Positions 12,001 through 22,200 of a stretch of DNA of 64,000 bases are shown one piece after another. The notes under the pieces were generated by a model, which was not told the origin of the DNA, searched no databases, and saw only the letters and a program-made list of their open reading frames with translations. The position numbers were made by a program, and so were the translations under genes. The DNA comes from Pomacea canaliculata (taxonomy: Eukaryota > Mollusca > Gastropoda > Architaenioglossa > Ampullariidae), in the NCBI RefSeq assembly GCF_003073045.1, contig NC_037594.1, positions 21,520,927 through 21,584,926 on the forward strand. The letters run 5' to 3'. Position 1 is the stretch's first letter; the number at the start of each line of letters is the position of its first letter.

Positions 12001-13154
12001 ATTTTGATAGAAGTAGGAGAGTATGAGGTAAGCAATAGTATTTTTGCATATTTTAGTCCCCCTGCCTTTAAGTCCCACATACCCAATGTTGCTTTATCTC
12101 TGCTTGTTTGACAAGCGGTGTCTATCAGTCAAATTTAATTCTGTCCACACCATTGAGGATGTATGGATTCTGTGAGCAATAGTTAACATGCAACAATTGC
12201 TCTCTGATGCAGCAAAATATCCTGGGTGTAAAGTGGTTAATAGGAGAAATGAAGTAGAATATGTGAAGACAGAACATATGAAATATTTAAAATGAGTGAT
12301 GGTATACTTTTTTTAAAGTTAGCAACAGAGATACTTGAACTACTGCTTGATGAAGATGAGGATGTGCCGGATGTTTGGTACATGCTTGGCTGGGCCAACT
12401 ATCTGCAAGGGCCAGACTTTGTTGTCAATGCCAGGCATTACTTGACCAAGGCTAAGAAGGTAGAGAAGTTGTGTTATGTATACTTTAATTTCTGCTGGTT
12501 TTTTTCTAAATTTTTTTAACATACAAACTCATTCCTGTTTTATTTCCCTCTTAATCCAAGATAATTAACATAAAATGCAAAAAATAGGCTCATGTGGCAG
12601 GGTGCATTCTAAGCATATTTCTGTAAAAAAAAATTGTGAGATATCTTCTAATATTATTTGAAATATTGTTAATAACATTAAAATCAATTACATTATTGCT
12701 ATTGCTTATTTGGGCTAAAAAGGTTTACACGAAAGGAGAGCATGAAGATGAGGAATTGCTGCAACACGTCACTGAATTGTTACAGGAGCTAGGACCAGGT
12801 GAAAGTTGTTTTGAACTGTATTCTGAACAAGGAATGTTTTCCATGGCTTTATATAATTTCTCAATTACTTTATGAATTTTGTAAAAAGATATTTATGTTA
12901 ACATTTTGTGATGTTATTCAGTCTCTTTTACAAGAGAGGGTAATAAGTAACACATAAAGTATTTGGTAAGTTGCATTTTTATACAATCTTGTGATTTTGG
13001 CTAAAACTGTATATGCTTCCATAAAGTGTAAAGTCTGACTTTATCTGGTAGTCAAACTTTCTCAATAAAATTTTTACCATGGACAGGTGATGGTGAGGAA
13101 GAATCGGAGCCTGAGGGAAATGGTGAGGAGTTAGAGATTGAGAGCTTCAGATGA
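9093..13154 (+). CDS. TPR protein resembling ribosomal-protein assembly chaperone Acl4
   Basis: Eleven exons join in phase to 377 residues: 9093-9135, 9702-9814, 10080-10226, 10524-10676, 10887-10984, 11176-11299, 11639-11740, 11959-12027, 12319-12459, 12723-12798 and 13087-13154. The start MGKKNFKKKGGK is very basic. DYTIDQLLDK then leads into TPR helices (YELAQKFCQRALEKDPDNV, SGILLLELGNVEAAKQ), followed by TDLCCEEGAEERCE and a later TPR (VWYMLGWANYLQGPDF). The C terminus is strongly acidic (GDGEEESEPEGNGEEL). This order of basic start, TPR solenoid and acidic tail, with the TDLC..EEAE..CE signature, fits the Acl4-like proteins that in yeast escort newly made Rpl4 to the pre-60S ribosome. 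Function here is inferred from family. The last exons run toward STK16, so the two genes converge. Confidence 0.85.
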
Positions 13155-13270
13155 GGAAGCCATGGATCAGTGAACAGCAGTGGCTTGAGCTCACAAAATT
13201 TTCACTTGTCTCTGTTAGAATTTGCAGGAACAAAACAGACTATTGCCACTTCAATAGACTGCAAGCTCAT

Positions 13271-13276
13271 AATAAA
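13271..13276 (+). terminator. Polyadenylation signal AATAAA of the ACL4-like gene
   Basis: A canonical AATAAA lies 117 bases after the TGA stop, with A-rich and T-rich sequence following. This gives a short 3' UTR. Confidence 0.7.
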
Positions 13277-15054
13277 TTGAAAAAAATTAAAGCACCTGGT
13301 CATATTCCTTGAGTGTTATAAATGAAAATGGTTGTTAACATTATAAATTAAAAATACTTTTAAAATTAAGATAACAACTTTATATAAGAGTTTATTTCAA
13401 TCAATGCATTATTTGAAAGGACTTTTCAAACATGCATATTGTTAAAGTTGTCTTTCAAAAAAATAATACATGCAAGATATGGTTTACATTTGTATTGTCA
13501 GCAAGAAATTAATGTTTTTTTTGTGCAAAGTTTATTAGGATTCAGATTTCTGGTTTACACCCTAAAGGTTTTTCTTTTCCTTTCTGGTCTAGGAAAAATG
13601 TTGGTAAATAAGATGAATTTCACACCTTTTTTAAAATATAAGTGCAAAACATCCACACAAAACTTCATTATAGTGGCAGTCATAAAACTGTTTTGCTCTT
13701 CTCCAATCTTTGGAATAACTTTTGTTCATGAATAGTATATAACTAAACAGTTGTGTACAGTGAAAAAGGGAAATATATATCGACATGCATTTTGGAGACA
13801 TGCTTTAAATGCTTTTGGAATAAGCACTTAAGTGTCTTCAGTGCCACCAAAACCAAATACCCAAACCCTTCTCTGTTAAAACACCCACATTTTAAAACAA
13901 TGCAAGAGTAATGACTTACATTTTAGAAGGAAAAAAATGTGAATATGATGAACAATGATCTCCAACATAATACTTTAAATGCATGCATTATGCAGAATTT
14001 TATATTGGAAAATAGGAATGTTTTTGCACCAATAACTAGGGCACATGGCCATCCATCATATTATTAAACAGTAGTTGTGAATATTGGCATCTCTTACATC
14101 TGTTATGGACACCAGCTTCCAATGTTAAATAAGAAAAAAACTACAAATGCATTAAGCTCAACATAGAAAAGTTCCATCAGGAACCATTTTTTGTCCAAAT
14201 GATTTGGAATTATATAGTGAGTTAACAATCTCACATGCTGTGTTTGAAAAATCTTGGTAAATATTCACTTGTATTTCACGTTACTTCAATAACCAAAGTG
14301 TAGTACTTATGGTCAAGCAGATCAAATACAGAAAAAGCTAACTATTAGATACTGTACAAAATAATTTAAATAAAATTAATAATTTTCTTACAAACCACAC
14401 AAATTATGTCATCACCACCATACAATTAAACTAAGTTGCAGAAGTGTTGTCAAAGTACATTAAGTGCTCTCCTCAGTTACAAAAGGACCAAGAACACGAA
14501 TAAGAATGGCTAAAACAATAATAATGTATCACTGAAGATTTGAGAGACAATGGACCAGGGAGTGGAGAAAAAAACCCCTCCCAAAAGTAAGGAAATAAGG
14601 ATGAAGAAATCAGTCCTAGGATATCAAGCCAGCCACCCCTTTACACACTTCACAAATATTCACAGGTTGATGGTACCACTGATAAAAGGTTAGTTCAAAA
14701 AAAAACCATCCATTCTCTTGTGCAGATCCAGGACAAGAGAGGAGACCAACTGTTCAATTATCATGAATCTCCTTACTGAGCGCCATTAATAATAAGAATA
14801 TAGTAGTTGTGGGTTAAAGTCCTAATATCTTTTGAGATCTGTGCAATAAAGGATTCTAGAGCAGAGAGAAAGGCTGGAGAAGAATCTTTACAAATACAAA
14901 AAAAAAAAACAGGATTGTAGGATGTAACAGTATCTAGACAAAACATCACTTGAGTATATCAGGTTCTGATGTTAGCCTAGCCCACAAACTACGTGATGAG
15001 GATAAATAAGGCTTTCTGAATGCAACAGTTTAGAAGTACTCCGATGCTTGGGAT
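13277..15054. other. Intergenic region between convergent genes
   Basis: AT-rich sequence between the 3' ends of the ACL4-like gene and STK16. No splice-flanked coding segment, RNA gene or clear repeat was found. Some of it may be alternative 3' UTR. Confidence 0.5.
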
Positions 15055-15060
15055 TTTATT
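15055..15060 (-). terminator. Candidate polyadenylation signal of STK16
   Basis: Plus-strand TTTATT reads as AATAAA on the minus strand, about 160 bases beyond the STK16 stop at 15221. Position and spacing fit a 3' end. Confidence 0.5.
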
Positions 15061-15220
15061 TTTTTTTAGTTTTCTGCTTAACAATTGTTAACTCTACTAT
15101 TTATGTTATTTAAAAAGTTTTTTAAGAAAACTGAAGTTGCTAGCTCCATGTTTAATCAGATGAACACTATGGAAGAACTGCATTGAGGAAGACCCCGAAA
15201 CATTATTGCAGCAGAAGAAT

Positions 15221-18200
15221 TTAGCATTGATTGTACTCAGGTGCAGGCCTTGCTGCTGTGCTGGACAAACTTTCCACTTTCTGGATGACTTGATCAATGA
15301 AGGGACGATCCCTTGGATTCACGTTCATCAGCCAGCTAATCATCTCACGTAGATCTTGACTGCATCTGCACACATGTATAGCAAGACAATATCAGTTCTT
15401 TCTGGGGAACGGACAACCATACACAAAACATAAAGCATCAGCAAACAGGTGACCAAACAAGCAAATTAAGAAAAAAAACCACTGTGCAAGGATCAAGAAT
15501 TAAGTAGTGGGTAAAAAAATAGTACTCTTGATCATGCAAGATATTTTCTAAAAAAGATGGATTATGAGGCCAGATTTGAAGGCCGTGAAAGCAGACACAG
15601 CTCTAAGGAAAAGGATAAGAAAAGTCCATACCTGAGGAGGGCAACAAAATGAATGAGATAGGTGGTAAGGCGTTGGTAGCTCTGACAGGTATCCTGGTAC
15701 AATGTCATAGCGACAGTGGAAGCACAATATGGTTATCTTGTAATCAATGCGAGTTAAGACTACAGCCAGTTCAAAAGGAGGGGTTAGACATGGTCTACTT
15801 TTTGCCAATGAAAATATGAGTGGCATTATTCTGAGCTTTTTAAAGTTTGTCCAGTAGGGAGTTAGAATGATGAATAGAAAGTTGCAGTAATCTAGCGGAA
15901 CAACACAAATGCAGACATCAGTTCTTTGGTGGCAGAAGATGACAGGACAGATCTGACATTGTGTGAAACTTGAGAAAGATGGACTTAGATTTCTTTGATG
16001 AAAGATCCAAGAGATAATAAATGATCTGACGGTCACTAACTTACTGGTAAAGCTTTTACTGAGTAGAACATTTCACAACTATCCTGATACAGGGTTTTGT
16101 AGCAAAGAAAAGGATTACTGAAGGGCATTAAAAAATTAAGTAGAAGGACAGCTAGCGCAGTTAAAGCAAGAGTATTTTACCTCAAGCCTTCACGGAAATT
16201 AATCTTGCCTGCCATAGCAGCCAAAGCAATACTGCCTCCAGTTTGGTATACTTTATCAAAAGGTGACTCCAGATATGCCATAGCATACAGGGTACATCCA
16301 AGTGACTACAACAAAACAAAGCCAAAATTGTGCAATTGTCAAAATACTGATTTGTATATTTAATGCAATGCAAAATAAATGACAGGATGAAGTAAATTTG
16401 CAACAAATTTTATTAAAAACTTTGCATCTAGTCACTTTAAAAAAAAAAGAAACATTGTACTGGTTAATAGTTTTTGCCTTAAAATGTTTGCATTGTTTTG
16501 CTCCACCTGCTTTGAATTTTTTGTATGCATTTGAAATTATGACAGCTGAAAACAAATGTTTAAATCATCTCAAAACATTAGGCATATTACAAACAATTTT
16601 ATTTTAAATAATCAAATGTGGTGCTGATGTAATACACCTAAGTCAAGCTTAACTCCATGTAGTAGAGTCCAAATCTTTTCAGTATCTTAACCTATCTCCA
16701 AAACATTACCTCTTTATCTATTTGTTGGCCTCCAACATTAAGCATACAGGTCCTTTTTTAAGTAACATAGAAGATCATGTTAGTTCTGACATAAAACCAG
16801 GAACTATGGGGTAAATATCAAAAGGCGATTTCCATTTATTGAATTGGCAGATGAGGTTCTTATAGTGAAACCACATGCATTGAAGATAATGAAAAATAGG
16901 TTCTCTAAATCTTCTGAAACTATTACCCATATATCTGTCCTCTCATCAACGCTTGAATTGGTTTCAACAGTAAAAAGTTCTGGAGGTCTGTATGGCATTG
17001 AGCATCGTTCAGCAGCCAGATCCTAAAGACACAGCATGTTAATTATAGTCAAGGTAATTGCCACTAAAATCAAGGGTAGGATACAGAAAATCTTTATTTT
17101 CAAGCAATATACCAACTTGTAGTTTGGCTCTCAAATTTTTTTTAGCAATGCCAGTGGTCACATCTGTGTTAGGAAATTTCTGCCGGTTAATAGATCCTTC
17201 AACCAAATTGTGCACGGGGAAAAAAAAAACTGTACTGCAGCTGACCACATTAACACATTTTCACCAGTGATTATAGAGCAAATTTTTTGTGAGCACATAG
17301 ATACATACACAAGTAAAAAGAAAAAAATAGAGACCATACTGTTCACACCTGAAGAGCTGTTGCTTCCCTGAGTGACTTAATGTCCACCGAGCCACTGTTG
17401 CTGAGCCAAGGTCCATCACAACAGGTGTTCCATCCTCCATCATCATGATATTACCTGGTTTTAGATCTCTAAGATCAAAAACGGAATTATTTAGGAATAA
17501 AAAAAAGTAATTTAATGGCTTACATTTAGCACATGGCTTTCTTGCTCAAGTTTTAATTAATTGCCAGATTTTTTCTTAACCAATCTGTGAAAAAGTGACT
17601 TGTGCTTATAGTAACCACTACATGTCAAGATCTAATAAAAGCATGTGTGTGCCCATGCATCTAACCTATGAGCATAAGGAGGGCTGTGATGATGCAATGC
17701 ACCAACTCCTTTACAGATGCCTAAGAAATGTGCCCAGATGGTGCCTTCTGGAATGACTTTTGACATTTGAGCATGACGATCTATAAGGTCCTGAAGACTT
17801 CCTCTCTGAAAATATAAAATAAAATTAATGCCAAAAGTTATTAGTGTCTGTTTCTCTTTGCTGACTCACTACATAGACAAATGCAGTCTCATGACATACA
17901 CCTTCTTCTCATGATGTTCATTAATTAGTAACATACTTCTTTGGTAACTGTAATTTGATGTTGTCTTAAAAGAGGGTATTGATTCCCCTGATGTAAATGA
18001 AACAAGTGATGTTCCATGAGATGACCAGCCCATAATCAAAGCACACATCTCTCAAAACTGGTTTACTTGACCTTTAAATGTAAACTATATAACATAACTG
18101 GCCTTGTTAGGCTAACACTTACGCTATAGTATGGCATGACAATGAAGACTTCACTAACAATGTCCATGGTTTTTGAATGGTGGCCAACCTGTACTACCAT

Positions 18201-18804
18201 GTGACCAACAAGAGGCACAACATTTGGATGGCTAATACGGCGCATTATTTCTACCTCCTGGAGAGCCACATTCTCCTCCTCTTTTGAATGGCATGTCAGT
18301 CTTTTCAAAGCAAAGAGTTTGCGTGTGGACGATTCTTCTACCAAATCTACATAACTGAAGCCCCTGAAATAAAGGAGCAAAGATATTATATCTCAAAAGC
18401 AAATTCCTTTCAATGACAATTTTATGGTTTGCAGCATTATTAGATTTCTGTAACTGGATTGATTAGCTTTACAATAGTTATTTTGTCTTGTATAAAAATC
18501 TTGTATTAATAATTTCTAAAACTGATTTTTAAATTGTTCTATGTAAAGTTGATGTTCATCTAAAGATTGTTAGACAAGGAAAAGAAAAATGCTCCAGTCT
18601 GCATTAATGAACACCAAATTAAATGTAAACAGGAGAAGAAAATGAGTATTTCGTTTTGTATGAATCTTTTCTTTTAAAAAAAAAGCAAGTTTTGGTTGTC
18701 AGCTTCTACATTAATGGTTTTACTCACCCTTCACCGAGTCTAGATCGAATGAAGTAACGTTTGTTTTCCACATGAAGAGATTCCTTGCCACACATACACC
18801 CCAT
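15221..18804 (-). CDS. STK16: Serine/threonine kinase 16 (NAK family)
   Basis: Seven coding exons: 18804-18728, 18363-18123, 17805-17666, 17468-17349, 17022-16927, 16305-16181 and 15365-15221. The protein, about 314 residues, closely tracks vertebrate STK16 (about 305). It opens MGCMCGKE: Gly2 and nearby Cys are expected to be myristoylated and palmitoylated, anchoring the kinase at Golgi and other membranes. Visible motifs are the glycine loop GEGGFSYV, Lys46 in FALKRL, HRDLKPGN (catalytic Asp154), DLGS in place of DFG, and PYRPPELF with DERTDIW. The exon sum is one base short of a multiple of three. Within exon four, homology jumps frame between VMDLGSATVAR and VDIKSLREATALQ, at a CGG/TGG run (about 17385). 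One missing G, more likely a sequence error than a dead gene, would explain it. STK16 is head to head with DCTN2. Confidence 0.94.
15548..15990 (-). mobile_element. LINE relic (CR1/L2-like reverse transcriptase end) in an STK16 intron
   Basis: A minus-strand frame in the last STK16 intron carries VPLDYCNFLF, then LTRIDYKITILCF, PGYLSELPTPY and finally AFKSGLIIHLF. These match the standard tail of CR1/L2-type LINE ORF2 (SRLDYCN, RIDYKI, P.YLSELL..Y, and a final FK..LKTHLF). The block is collinear with the family but diverged, and lacks RT core and ends. It lies in the same orientation as STK16. Confidence 0.72.
17862..18045 (+). pseudogene. Decayed genomic copy of DCTN2 exon 2 and its upstream intron, inside an STK16 intron
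   Basis: Plus-strand 17975-18043 aligns with DCTN2 exon 2 (19776-19844) without gaps; about 54 of 69 bases agree, including the run ATTCCCCTGATGTA. The resemblance continues more weakly upstream into DCTN2 intron sequence (17895-17974 against about 19700-19775), so this copies genomic DNA, not mRNA. Its reading frame is broken and the acceptor AG is not preceded by a good pyrimidine tract. It sits between STK16 coding exons 2 and 3, on the opposite strand to STK16. Confidence 0.75.
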
Positions 18805-19284
18805 CTTCAGTAGTTTATGAACAATATTTGTCTTGTTCGCTCATTCCTGCTCATCTGAAGATTGATTTTTTTGAAGCATCAATACAAAATATTTTAAAAG
18901 CCATAAGTTAACAGACTCGTTATTAAAGGTCTATATAATATATACTACATACTATATAATACTACTAAGCAAGTACAAAGCGATAGGAGACGAAGATGGA
19001 TCTAGTTCGCCAAACGGCACATCACTATATTCCTACTTTAACTTCGAACGGCTTGTAAACTTTTGTAAACATGTTAACTTTATGATGTCTTCATGTGCGG
19101 AATCAAAATTAAAATAATTAAAAGTATTACTATAGCAAAAGTAATTTAGAGATCTGAATTTAGAATGTTAAGACAGACTTTGGCACTAAGCTGCATAGGT
19201 AAAAGACATACTTTATGGTAATCTCTATTTTATTCACATCCTCAAATTGCATCATCGACTACAGACGAACAAGATTTGTGCAAG
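18805..19284. promoter_or_regulatory. Shared head-to-head promoter region of STK16 and DCTN2
   Basis: Only 480 bases separate the STK16 start codon (18804, minus) from the DCTN2 start codon (19285, plus). Both genes must start transcription here or in unseen leader exons. No TATA box stands out at a sensible distance, which is usual for bidirectional housekeeping promoters. Confidence 0.6.
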
Positions 19285-22200
19285 ATGTCAGACCCAAAAT
19301 ATGCTAATTTACCAGGGATTGTAAGTTACTTTTGGTCACAATTATAAATATTTCATAAAGTATGTTATCTAACCATAAAGGTATGAATGTTAGTACTTTT
19401 TCGCGGCTTTAAGATTCATGGTTGTATACGATTGAACGATGATTAGATCAGTACTGAGTATACGTACACGATTGATCATTTGATTTGACATCGATTAGCA
19501 CAGTGTATCTAATGTATAAATGCTACCAAAAATGAGTTTAAAGGCTATGTTTTAATGTAATTAAGTATGCAAATTTCCTTTTGATTATATGTGCATATGT
19601 ATATATTCACTGTTCAATTACTGTCGTCTGCTTCCGTCGATGACTCACAATATGGATTATATCGTTGGATGATAAAGTAAACGCCTCCTTGTTATAAAGT
19701 ACACAACTTCTACTCATTTCCTTTAATTATTTTGTATTTGTTTGTCAGTTATGATTTATTGTCATCTTTTGACAGGATATAAATTCCCCTGATGTATATG
19801 AAACAAGCGATCTTCCTGAAGATGAGCAGTCCATGGTTAAATCAACGGTAACATTCAACTCTCTCCTTCTCAAATCCCAGTTATTTTTTTCTTAGCTGAC
19901 TTTTTTTCTTGGCTGGTTAGTTTATTTTATGATTTTATTTGAAAATTGTTCCACCCAGTTATGATAAGGAGAAAGAGGTGAGGAAGGCTGGACTACCTGG
20001 TTTTCTTAAAAAAAGGGGGAAAGGTTGTTCCCTAACCCTTCAGTCATTGGGGAGTGAGAAGTTAAAGACCGCGCCCGACTTTTTGTAAGGGCGGCGCACA
20101 TCTCTCCTTTGGTGTGTTGCTTTCCTCACCTTTCTCTAGAGTTGGGTACCTTTCCCAATAGCTGGGTCAACTAACATGCCTCGTAAATCCCATGGACTGC
20201 CTGAAGAAACCTCTGACAGCTAGCCAGGCAGCCTCCAAGATGAATCTAAACACAGGACTTTAGGATTCTCATTCCACTTGTGACAAGAAAGAGCTTTACC
20301 ACTATACTACAATAATGCTCACCTCTCGTTTCTTTGAGATAAATAGCTGATTATATAGCATTTATTTTTCATTCATGTATTTTTGCATAATGATACTTTA
20401 TTATAAAGTAAACACCTCCTTGTTATAACGTACATAACTTCCACCCAGTTCCATTGATTATTTAATATAATTTATTCACTCTTAATGTTCAAGTGCAAAA
20501 TGTGACCATACAGTGAATATTGTTTTCTCTTCAAGTATCTGTTCTTTTCTGTTTGCTTTATATATGTGTATACATTGTGTGTGTGTGTAGGAGGAACTTG
20601 ACAGTGAGAGTGTTGAGACCATTCCCTTGGATACAAAGGCTGCTTACAGCACCTTCAGAGGGAAAGGAGTGGCTACTTCTGGTATAGGTGAAAGCTTTTG
20701 AAATCTTGTTGAGTGTAGCAAGATGAAAAGAAGGAAGTATTGCTTAATTTTTTAAACAAAAAGAAATCCTGTCTTGCTCAATGTTTTAAATTTGGTTTTG
20801 TGTACTCCATTTCCTTAGTACTGTGATTTTCTTAAATGAACAAGTTTCCCTGTTTCTATAGATAAAATAGGACAAATACATTAATAAACATAGATTTAAA
20901 AAAATTAACTGTTGTTATATATAACAAACTTATATCTCATGAATATACATATTCTTTAAATTTTCATGTTCCATATATTTTGATACATTTAAGCTCTGCT
21001 TTATAAATTTCTGTTTTATTTTTCATGTAAAGATTTTTCAGATAGCATTAGCAAACAGAGACGATTGGGATATATCTCTGACCAGACAGAATATGAAATG
21101 GTAAAGTTAATTCACTTTTTTTTAAAAGGAAGTTATGTTTGCTTTGTGGCCCTATGCTCCTTGAGGAGTAACAAGGACTAAACTAAACTAATGTTTGATT
21201 GATGGGATTGAATGTGCCAGCAAAGAAGTTTGCAGAACTTTTTTAAATGTTCAGAATACTTGACATCCAAAATTCAATTTCTTTTACAAATTTATTTGAT
21301 CCTGACAAAACCAAACTTATTATTTTGTCTCTTGTGTTAGGGTCAACCATGTTCAATTTGTTTATGTTTGTTTTTGCTAATTTGTTCCTTTTTTTCCTTT
21401 AATCAGAAATTGATTTAAAATGAAATAGCTATAAATAATTAAATGCAGTGTTCCTTTCCAAATGTTGAGTGAAGTTGTCATGATTAGGTGTTGATGGTAT
21501 TCATTTTGTGTCATAATTTTCTAATGCAGGTGAAAGAAAGACTAGACCTAGATTTTTCAAAAGACAAGATAACGTGCTTATAACAACTTTTTTCATTTCT
21601 TGAGTGGCAAATCTAAACCTGCTTGTATATGTTGAAGTGTATGCATTTCAGCATAGTTTGGTGGTACCTTTCATTACTCGTATGTATATAATGTTTATTT
21701 TATTTGTATTATGTTTTTGTTTCACCTAATTTGATATTTAATTGTTTTGTATTTATCTAGGACACTGTATATTTTTACATTATAGGGTGATGGTTCTGCA
21801 AAAGAAACTCTGATGCAGAAATACCAGAGACTTCAGCATGAAATACGAGAACTGTCTGAAGAAGTGAACAAGATCAGGGTGAGTATAATGCATCATCTTT
21901 TTATCATTTTAATGATTTTCTTACGTGTGAGTTTCCAAGAAATGTTTACATGGTGACAAAACAAAATAATCTAAATGTATCTACTTAAAGAGTAAAGTGA
22001 AATAAAAGGAAATGAGATGCATTAAGCTATGATGCCAGTAATATCCATAGGGATAGACAAGGTAAAGCATGAGGCTACAGTTATTTTGATGCCATGCATA
22101 GCTAACAAATTTGTTATTGTATTTCTTGAAGATGTTGATTATGCAGAACTATTTGCAATGTAGGAAGCAGTGAAAGATGAGTCTGCAGCAGAAAAAATGT

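Noticed and set aside
17975-18043. The DCTN2 exon 2 copy as a processed (retro) pseudogene
   Set aside because: Similarity extends into the intron upstream of exon 2 and neighbouring exons are absent, so the source was genomic DNA.
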